Below are positions 58,211-64,000 of a DNA stretch of 64,000 nt, piece after piece. Each line of letters starts with the position of its first letter. The first letter of the stretch is position 1. Location: the NCBI RefSeq assembly GCF_017873435.1, contig NZ_JAGGKG010000001.1, forward strand, positions 124,001 through 188,000, written 5' to 3'. Under the pieces are notes generated by a model. That model saw nothing but the letters and a program-made list of their open reading frames with translations, did not search any database and had not been told where the DNA came from. The DNA comes from Paenibacillus turicensis. GTDB lineage: Bacteria; Bacillota; Bacilli; Paenibacillales; Paenibacillaceae. The translations under genes were made by a program, and so were the position numbers.

Positions 58211-59188
58211 ATGAAAAATACTAATCTTAGTCGACAAATGACCATACTGGTTGTAAGAGAAGCTCATCAGCCTGTTAGACAAATTCAATTGTCCAAGCCA
58301 CTCATCATCGTCGTTCCAATGGTCGCCCTACTTTCCATCTCAGGCTTAATTGTTCATATGAAGCTGCAATCCAATCAACAAATCGCACAACTACAACAGC
58401 AGGTCTACGCCCAGCAATACCAATTTGATGTCGTCGTCACAAATAAAGAACAGGCGATCACACGGCTCCAAAATGAAGTGATTCAACTGTCAGCCGAAGC
58501 CAAAAATATGGTAGGAAAATTAGAACGTGTCTCTGCTCTTGAGGATGAGCTACAACGCTTTATTAATAAATACCACACAGGCAGCAAGGTTCCTGCTTCG
58601 GCGTCTAAGGATAGTGATGACTTTAATGGATTAGGAGGTGAGTTTATCGCAGTGCATGACAATGAAATAGATCAGCTTGCTATTGAGACACACCAAGACT
58701 ATGAGATGATTAACAAAATGTTAAATGAAATGGAAAAAAATTTACCAATTACATTGAAGCGTGCTAGACAGACGCAATATAGCTTATCTGGTACACCCTC
58801 AGGTTGGCCTACGTTATCGACACGACTGACCTCCAACTTTGGTTATCGTACTGACCCTTTTTCAGGTAAAGCCGCCTTTCATGCTGGTATCGATATCGGT
58901 GGGAAAATTGGGGATCCTGTGTATGCAGCAGCAGCGGGTACAGTCATTACAAGCGAAGCTAGCTCTTCGCGTGGCAATTATATAGTGATTCAGCATCCCA
59001 ATGGAATACAAAGCTGGTATTTACATCTGCAAAAATCAGTCGTAGCTAAAGGAGAGCAAGTGACAAAAGGTCAGAACATCGGCAAACTTGGCAATACAGG
59101 ACGTAGCACAGGTGCACACCTGCATTTTGAAATTATGAAAAATAATCAACTTGTAGATCCCTTAAATTATGTTTCCAGCGAACAGTAA
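58211..59188 (+). CDS. M23-family peptidoglycan peptidase, membrane-anchored (pair 2)
   Basis: A 325-residue paralogue of the gene at 49108 with the same layout: cytoplasmic start, one membrane segment (about 28-48), coiled-coil stalk, and an M23 domain with HAGID, HLHFE and the WYLHL His. Both carry NTGRSTG before HLHFE. ATG at 58211 is chosen because AAGGAAGGGG lies just upstream; the frame extends ten codons further. It is followed 67 bases later by its own bactofilin gene. Confidence 0.92.
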   Translation: MKNTNLSRQMTILVVREAHQPVRQIQLSKPLIIVVPMVALLSISGLIVHMKLQSNQQIAQLQQQVYAQQYQFDVVVTNKEQAITRLQNEVIQLSAEAKNMVGKLERVSALEDELQRFINKYHTGSKVPASASKDSDDFNGLGGEFIAVHDNEIDQLAIETHQDYEMINKMLNEMEKNLPITLKRARQTQYSLSGTPSGWPTLSTRLTSNFGYRTDPFSGKAAFHAGIDIGGKIGDPVYAAAAGTVITSEASSSRGNYIVIQHPNGIQSWYLHLQKSVVAKGEQVTKGQNIGKLGNTGRSTGAHLHFEIMKNNQLVDPLNYVSSEQ

Positions 59189-59255
59189 CTATTTATATAA
59201 CTCAATGTAGAAAACTAGATGTGGGAATACAAAACTATGCTAGGGAGGATGTTAT

Positions 59256-59645
59256 ATGCGAAAAAATAAAGCCATTCCAACCATTTTAGGAGAGGGGTGT
59301 AAAAGTGAAGGGAAAATAAATTGTGAAACAGACCTGAGAATCGATGGTCATTTTAATGGTGAAATTCATTGCGGGGCTACAGTCATTATCGGGGAGCAAG
59401 GAGATATTAATTCGAATATTATCGCAAATGAGGTTATCGTTGCAGGCAAGGTCACGGGTGATATTCAAGCTCAGGATCGATTAACGATTTTAAAAAATGG
59501 ACAAATTGATGGGAATGTCCATGTGACTCAACTTATCATTGTAGAAGGTGGCATGCTAAATGGCACTAGTAAAATGGGACGTCCCTCCTCTGCACCCGTG
59601 AAGGAAAAAAACAGAAAATTAGCACAACAACCCGAAGCAGGGTAA
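59256..59645 (+). CDS. Bactofilin (pair 2)
   Basis: A 129-residue bactofilin, paralogue of the gene at 50143. The beta-helix core (about 8-105) has the TILGEGCKSEGKINCETDLR, GATVIIGEQGDI and VAGKVTGDIQAQDRL repeats; the tail is short, Pro/Lys-rich. It follows the second M23 gene on the same transcript and probably forms a filament that holds it at a cell-wall growth site. AGGGAGGAT precedes the ATG. The terminator overlaps its stop codon. Confidence 0.93.
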   Translation: MRKNKAIPTILGEGCKSEGKINCETDLRIDGHFNGEIHCGATVIIGEQGDINSNIIANEVIVAGKVTGDIQAQDRLTILKNGQIDGNVHVTQLIIVEGGMLNGTSKMGRPSSAPVKEKNRKLAQQPEAG

Positions 59646-59670
59646 GCTAATCACCCTGCTTCTTTTTTTT
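59634..59670 (+). terminator. Terminator of the second M23-bactofilin pair
   Basis: GAAGCAGGGT and ACCCTGCTTC form a perfect stem, with the stop codon in the loop, followed by eight T. A classic intrinsic terminator. Confidence 0.95.
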
Positions 59671-59678
59671 ATTAAATT

Positions 59679-60446
59679 TTAAGCTGCAACATCGCGTTTC
59701 TTAAATACCCAAAAGGAGATCCCCAAAAACAAAAGAACATGAACAGCTAAGACAGCTAACGAGAAGGAAAGTGACATCCCTTCAAACCTCGAACCCCCAC
59801 CTAAATATTGCGTTAAATTTAGATTCACAAAAATTAAATATTTCGCCCACGCATACTTTTCAGGGTTAAATAACAACATCCATATGTTCGACGTCATATA
59901 CAGAAACATTGCCAAGCCAATCGCAATCCCACTCGAGCGGAATACGGTGGACAACATAAAAGCAAAAGTTAAAATTACAAATAATGTAATCAACCCATAA
60001 CCAAATTCCTTAGTCATATTAGCAAACATAAGATCTGTCTGCGCCATACCTGTTGTCTTAAACAAGGTAAAGGAGATCAATCCTGCTGCCAGAAGAAAAA
60101 CTAACGTAAAGCCTATTGTAAATAATAACGCTGCAACTAGCTTGGAAGCTAATATTTTATAGCGTGAGGACGGACGAATTAATAACAGCTTGATCGTTCC
60201 CCATGTAAATTCACTTGCTACAATTTCTGCAATAATAACAATCGAAAAAATATTAACTAGGAAAAACATGGTAAGCAGGTTATTCATCATTACCACAGCA
60301 GTCATATCTGCGGTTGAGGGCTCAAGCTTACTTACGATACCAAAAATAAAAACTAAAGCAATCGTTAAGCCAATCATAATCCACGTACGTGGACGACGAT
60401 ACATTTTCATATTTTCGTTTTGAACTAATCTTACAAAGCTATTCAA
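59679..60446 (-). CDS. ABC-2 type transporter permease
   Basis: A permease of about 255 residues with six hydrophobic segments and an amphipathic N-terminus, typical of ABC-2 exporters. Both TTG at 60446 (well spaced from GGGAGG) and GTG at 60455 could be the start. It overlaps the end of the ATPase gene, giving translational coupling. The ETVASEFTWGTIKLLL-like segment (here EIVASEFTWGTIKLLLIRPSSR) is common to bacitracin/lantibiotic-type exporters, but also to generic ones, so the substrate is open. Confidence 0.86.
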   Translation of the reverse strand: MNSFVRLVQNENMKMYRRPRTWIMIGLTIALVFIFGIVSKLEPSTADMTAVVMMNNLLTMFFLVNIFSIVIIAEIVASEFTWGTIKLLLIRPSSRYKILASKLVAALLFTIGFTLVFLLAAGLISFTLFKTTGMAQTDLMFANMTKEFGYGLITLFVILTFAFMLSTVFRSSGIAIGLAMFLYMTSNIWMLLFNPEKYAWAKYLIFVNLNLTQYLGGGSRFEGMSLSFSLAVLAVHVLLFLGISFWVFKKRDVAA

Positions 60447-61347
60447 TATGCCCACCTCCCGTCAACTCAAGGAATTGATCCTCAAGTGAGGTTACCTTCG
60501 TATAAATGCTATATACCAAAAGACCTGCCATTACAAGCTTCGCATTAATAGCCGCAATTTGCTCTCGATCCGCAGAAACTATGAAGATATTGCCCTCATC
60601 GCGACCTTCGCCAACGATCTCTACCGCCCGCTTCGCATCATTAACTTCAAAAACAACCTGATGTGCAGTAAGCCCAGAATCATTGTCCTTTAACGTTCTC
60701 ACATCGACTAAACGCCCACTCTGAATCACCGCTACGGAATCACACATCAATTCCATCTCAGACAACAAATGGCTAGATACGAATACTGTAATCCCTTCTT
60801 CTCGAGCAAGCAGTCGTAAATAGTCTCTTAATTCACGAATCCCTTGTGGATCTAATCCATTGGTAGGCTCGTCCAAAATTAAAAGGCGTGGACGGTGTAA
60901 TATGGCTTGTGCAACACCAAGCCGTTGTCTCATCCCCAGAGAATATGTCTTAACCTTATCGTGAATTCTTGCTCCCAAGCCTACTAGTGCGATAGCTTCT
61001 TCAATGCGTTCCTCAGTAACACCAGAAGACATCCGTGCATAATGAATTAAATTTTGATATCCAGTCAAAAATTTATACATTTCTGGATTTTCAACAATTG
61101 CCCCTACATGAGCGATTGCTTGCTCATAATGCGTTTTAATACTTTGACCTTGAATCAAAATATCCCCTTGGGTTAACGACATCAGCCCAACCATCATCCG
61201 AATCGTTGTCGTTTTCCCTGAACCATTAGGTCCAAGGAAACCAAAGACTTGTCCTGCTGGAATGTCTAAGGTTAAATTATCAATAATCTTTTTCTTGCCA
61301 ATTTGCTTCGTGACGCCCTTAAGTTGAACGACGGGTTCCCCTGTCAT
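60439..61347 (-). CDS. ABC transporter ATP-binding protein
   Basis: An ATPase of about 302 residues. Walker A is GPNGSGKTTT, signature YSLGMRQRLGVAQAI, Walker B LILDEPTNGLDP and H-loop VSSHLLSEM. The ~70-residue C-terminal extension is typical of BcrA/YxlF-type exporter ATPases (CcmA group). ATG at 61347 gives MTGEPVVQLKGVTKQ as a normal N-terminus; the frame extends nineteen codons upstream without support. It works with the permease at 59679. Confidence 0.92.
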   Translation of the reverse strand: MTGEPVVQLKGVTKQIGKKKIIDNLTLDIPAGQVFGFLGPNGSGKTTTIRMMVGLMSLTQGDILIQGQSIKTHYEQAIAHVGAIVENPEMYKFLTGYQNLIHYARMSSGVTEERIEEAIALVGLGARIHDKVKTYSLGMRQRLGVAQAILHRPRLLILDEPTNGLDPQGIRELRDYLRLLAREEGITVFVSSHLLSEMELMCDSVAVIQSGRLVDVRTLKDNDSGLTAHQVVFEVNDAKRAVEIVGEGRDEGNIFIVSADREQIAAINAKLVMAGLLVYSIYTKVTSLEDQFLELTGGGHIE

Positions 61348-61449
61348 TAGTGCATACACTCCCTTTTTTGAACATGTGTAGTTAACTAACGCTTTACACT
61401 TCACTTGAGTAAAATGTATACCTACAGTTTACCATATTACACTAGCAAC

Positions 61450-61492
61450 AAAAAATTCACCGCTAATCCCTGAAAGAGAGATTAACGATGAA
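61450..61492 (-). terminator. Terminator after mtnN
   Basis: TTCATCGTTAATC pairs with GATTAGCGGTGAA on the minus strand with two mismatches, followed by TTTTTTG. It ends the SDR-metQ-mtnN transcript and separates it from the exporter genes. Confidence 0.85.
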
Positions 61493-61533
61493 TCTTTAGT
61501 AATTTCATTATATTCATTTAAATAATATGAAGC

Positions 61534-62256
61534 CTATGAGCTAAGCTTGTGTAACAGTAGCTCTGTAAAATGAATGGAGCGCTCTGCCGCAAACCATAGA
61601 TTGTTGTCAAAGCTATCCGCTGACTCCTGACCATGACCAACGATATCTGACACAGCCTTCACTGCAATAACCGGTATGCCATATTGATCTGCCGCTTGAA
61701 TAATCGCAAGCCCCTCCATGTCAGATACTTTCGTAGCTGGGAAGTTGCGATAAATATCAGCGACCTTCTCATCATCACTCATAAAGGAATCTAACGTTAA
61801 TGTAAGACCAAAATCTACAGCGTAGTTAATCTCCGCTTTAGACTGTTCATAAATGAAACGTACCTCTTTTAGTCTATCAGCATCAATCACATATCCTGAT
61901 GGCATTTGCGGAACCTGCCCACGTTCATAACCAAAGCAGGTAGCATCCACATCCCCATACGTATAGGAGGTTGGAATGACAACATCTCCGACCTGAAGCT
62001 GTGTATCAAACGCCCCTGCTGAACCACTATTGATGAGCAAGTCTGGCTGATAACGTTCAATGACGATGGTAGCGGCAACCGCGGCATTTACCTTGCCAAT
62101 CCCACTTTCAACAAGGATGAGCTCATGCTGATCAAGCCCCTCCAGTTGTGCCTCCTCAATGATCGTTTTCCCAATCACCGTTTTTTTCAAAATTGTAGCT
62201 TTTTTACGCAAAGACGCGATTTCCTCTTCCATTGCACAAATGAGGGCGATTCTCAT
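61534..62256 (-). CDS. mtnN: MTA/SAH nucleosidase
   Basis: A 240-residue 5'-methylthioadenosine/S-adenosylhomocysteine nucleosidase, which removes adenine in the methionine-recycling pathway and detoxifies SAH. Motifs: MEEEIASL at the N-terminus (catalytic Glu11 or 12), NSGSAGAFD, SDMEG with the ribose-binding Glu, and AVSDIVGHG with the catalytic Asp. Its start lies 14 bases after metQ, linking methionine uptake with salvage. Confidence 0.96.
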   Translation of the reverse strand: MRIALICAMEEEIASLRKKATILKKTVIGKTIIEEAQLEGLDQHELILVESGIGKVNAAVAATIVIERYQPDLLINSGSAGAFDTQLQVGDVVIPTSYTYGDVDATCFGYERGQVPQMPSGYVIDADRLKEVRFIYEQSKAEINYAVDFGLTLTLDSFMSDDEKVADIYRNFPATKVSDMEGLAIIQAADQYGIPVIAVKAVSDIVGHGQESADSFDNNLWFAAERSIHFTELLLHKLSS

Positions 62257-62270
62257 AAGAAACCTTCCTC

Positions 62271-63128
62271 CTATTGCTCTAAGTAAGAGATGGGTTTATT
62301 CACAGCGACCTTTGTTCCACCAAACTCAGCTTCAATATATTTTTGCGTATCCTCACTGTGGTAAAGCTCCCCTAGCTTTAAAATACCAGGATCATTTTTC
62401 TTATCCTCAGTTGTTACTAATACATTGATGTTATTACGCGTATCCTCGGAAATTTGCTCATGAAACAAGGAGTCCTTTAATACATTAAGCCCACCCTCAA
62501 GCGCGATTGTATTACCGATTAATACTAAATCAACGTCTTGAATGACACGTGGTCCAGTTGTATCATCGATAAGCTCAAATTTTAGATTTTTAGGATTTTC
62601 TGTAATATCATTGACAGTTCCAGTCGCAGCGTTAAAGTCAGACTTTAGCTTAATAAGACCTGATGCTTGTAATAGATTAAGTCCTCTTGCAGTGTTTGCA
62701 GGATTATCCGCCAGTGCAACTAATGCACCATCAGGAACATCTTTAATATCCTTCACCTTTTGAGAGTAAATTCCCATTGGCTCCAAATAAGTTGTAGCTA
62801 CAGCGGTAAGATTCGCTTTACTATCTTTGTTGTAGCTAACAAGATACGCCCAGGATTGAAAGGCATTTACATCTACTTCGCCTTCTTTTGTTGCGTTGTT
62901 TGTTTCTACACCGCCTTCAATTTCCTTAACCTCGATTTGCAGGTTCGCATCCTTTGCCCCTTGAGACGCCGCGATGTGCTTCCAAATCTGTGCATCAGAC
63001 CCCATAGAGCCAATGACGATTTTTTGGGCTCCAGATGAAGTTTTGTTGCTGCTAGCGTCTTTGCTGCTGCATCCTGCTACAATTAATAGTACACTTAACG
63101 CTAAAATTCCAATTAATTTCTTCTTCAT
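62271..63128 (-). CDS. metQ: Methionine-binding lipoprotein MetQ
   Basis: The substrate-binding lipoprotein of a methionine ABC importer, 285 residues. It has a lipoprotein signal with lipobox VAGC (Cys20), then KIVIGSMGSDAQIWKHIA, and DNPANTARGLNLLQASGLIKL, which are NlpA/MetQ hallmarks. The domain order and length are normal. No metN or metI is in the window; they may lie upstream beyond the right edge or elsewhere. AGGGGGC precedes the ATG. It lies between the SDR gene and mtnN. Confidence 0.93.
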   Translation of the reverse strand: MKKKLIGILALSVLLIVAGCSSKDASSNKTSSGAQKIVIGSMGSDAQIWKHIAASQGAKDANLQIEVKEIEGGVETNNATKEGEVDVNAFQSWAYLVSYNKDSKANLTAVATTYLEPMGIYSQKVKDIKDVPDGALVALADNPANTARGLNLLQASGLIKLKSDFNAATGTVNDITENPKNLKFELIDDTTGPRVIQDVDLVLIGNTIALEGGLNVLKDSLFHEQISEDTRNNINVLVTTEDKKNDPGILKLGELYHSEDTQKYIEAEFGGTKVAVNKPISYLEQ

Positions 63129-63147
63129 CTTTTTGCCCCCTAAAATG

Positions 63148-63918
63148 TTAATTCATCGTCATGCCGCCTGTTACATTAATCGCTTGCCCAGTCATATAAG
63201 AAGCTAACGGACTCGCTAAAAATAAAACAACATTGGCTACATCACTCACTTCTGCAGTTCGACCAAGAGGAATTTGTGAGCAATCCTCTTCATATATTTC
63301 TTGTGCCGTCATCCCGCGAATTACGCCACCCTCCACACGCTCACGGTGCTTCATTGGTGTCTCGACGATGCCTGGACACACTGCATTCACCAATACGTTA
63401 TGCTTAGCTAGTTCTACACCCATTACTTTGGTGAGTCCTAACACCGCATGCTTAGAGGCACAATAACCTCCCATTGCTCTGTATCCATTTTTACCTGCTT
63501 GGGACGCAATTTGAATAATACGCCCTGCTTTGTTACCCCTTACCATCGCTTCTGCAAATAACTTAGAAATCCAATATAGACCTGTAGAATTGATTGCAAA
63601 CACCTTATTCCAATCCTCTAGTTTACTATCAATCACATAATCCATCGTGGAAATTCCAGCACAGTTCACGATCACATCAGGAATACCGGCATTTTGCTGT
63701 ACAGCTTCAAAAAAGCGATTGATATCCTCTGAGCTAGCGATGTTTAAATGTGCTTCAATCAAATGAGCATGAACGCTATGATATACGTCTGGATAAGCTA
63801 TATCAGCAGAAATCACGGTTGCCCCGCTCGTAAGAAACAACTCAACAATGCCTGCGCCAATCCCTGATTTTCCGCCAGTAACAACAACCGTCTGTCCCGA
63901 TAAATCGATCGTAATCAT
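63148..63918 (-). CDS. SDR-family oxidoreductase
   Basis: A 256-residue classical short-chain dehydrogenase. The cofactor loop is TGGKSGIGAGI; Asn in VNCAGIS, Ser in QIASQAGK and the YCASKHA motif form the catalytic set; the C-terminus GQAINVTGGMTMN is of the typical Gly-rich kind. Asp after beta 2 (ISADIAYPD) suggests NAD preference. The substrate is unknown; sugar alcohols or hydroxy acids are likely. It starts six bases after an upstream gene's stop and 19 bases before metQ. Confidence 0.9.
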   Translation of the reverse strand: MITIDLSGQTVVVTGGKSGIGAGIVELFLTSGATVISADIAYPDVYHSVHAHLIEAHLNIASSEDINRFFEAVQQNAGIPDVIVNCAGISTMDYVIDSKLEDWNKVFAINSTGLYWISKLFAEAMVRGNKAGRIIQIASQAGKNGYRAMGGYCASKHAVLGLTKVMGVELAKHNVLVNAVCPGIVETPMKHRERVEGGVIRGMTAQEIYEEDCSQIPLGRTAEVSDVANVVLFLASPLASYMTGQAINVTGGMTMN

Positions 63919-63924
63919 AAGCTC

Positions 63925-64000
63925 TTATAGCACTCGCTCAAATGGATCTCTGCTAATTCCTGCTTCAAGTACAAGCTTTGCATATTCTTTTGCAGAAAAT
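63925..64000 (-). CDS. C-terminal end of an unidentified protein
   Basis: The last 24 codons of a minus-strand gene that begins beyond the right edge, ending GISRDPFERVL then stop. It is too short to identify. The six-base gap to the SDR start means it belongs to the same operon. Confidence 0.6.
   Translation of the reverse strand, partial: FSAKEYAKLVLEAGISRDPFERVL

Noticed and set aside
59679-61347. ABC exporter considered as a lantibiotic-immunity system
   Set aside because: There is no peptide precursor, modification enzyme or BceRS-type regulator nearby, so a specific role is not supported.

Overview
The window reads as chromosomal DNA of a low-GC, endospore-forming Bacillales bacterium, most likely Paenibacillaceae. 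Evidence: groES-groEL under a CIRCE operator, a tsaE-tsaB-rimI-tsaD block next to an ABC-F gene of the YdiF type, a YesMN-type two-component system next to an LplB/LplC-type sugar transporter, a BclA-like collagen gene behind a sigma-K-like promoter, and Ku/LigD-type repair genes. Species assignment is inference.

Layout. 1-3.6 kb: two tandem paralogous membrane-protein genes (the first runs off the left edge) and an amino-acid permease. 3.7-10.2 kb: a membrane-anchored alpha/beta hydrolase, then a GbsR-like regulator divergent from a two-gene glycine-betaine transporter (OpuAA plus a fused OpuABC). 10.3-28.9 kb: a plant-polysaccharide region with a GH42 beta-galactosidase, two sugar permeases, a sugar-binding lipoprotein, a YesMN-type two-component system, a GH5 cellulase, an AraC regulator, a GH51 arabinofuranosidase and an esterase; a methyltransferase, a propeller-like protein and a patatin lie between them. 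29-32.5 kb: an MmyB-type regulator with a broken SDR partner, an orphan FabF and uridine kinase.

32.5-39.4 kb is a graveyard of decayed genes and mobile DNA: a Big_2 surface-protein remnant, a frameshifted collagen-like gene, a miniature derivative of an IS3-family element, a broken cyclase, an IS256-family remnant and an integrase tail that stops just short of groEL. A glutathione peroxidase and a small secreted protein are intact within it.

39.4-53.6 kb is core genome: groESL, a secreted carboxylesterase, MoaB, 5-formyl-THF cyclo-ligase, an ABC-F ATPase followed by a DnaA-box cluster, a rhodanese, a first M23-peptidase/bactofilin pair, and the t6A genes tsaD, rimI, tsaB and tsaE. 53.8-56.6 kb is an end-joining island with Ku, a stand-alone ATP-dependent ligase and a stand-alone LigD-type polymerase. 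56.6-64 kb holds cardiolipin synthase, a second M23/bactofilin pair, an ABC-2 exporter, and an SDR-MetQ-MtnN operon.

The points most worth following are the DnaA-box cluster beside the YdiF-type gene, the duplicated M23-bactofilin module on both sides of the t6A and end-joining genes, the split LigD, the order-swapped OpuABC binding domain, and several vestiges and structured intergenic elements. No CRISPR array, rRNA or tRNA gene was seen. I did not find a clearly novel defence or biosynthetic system.
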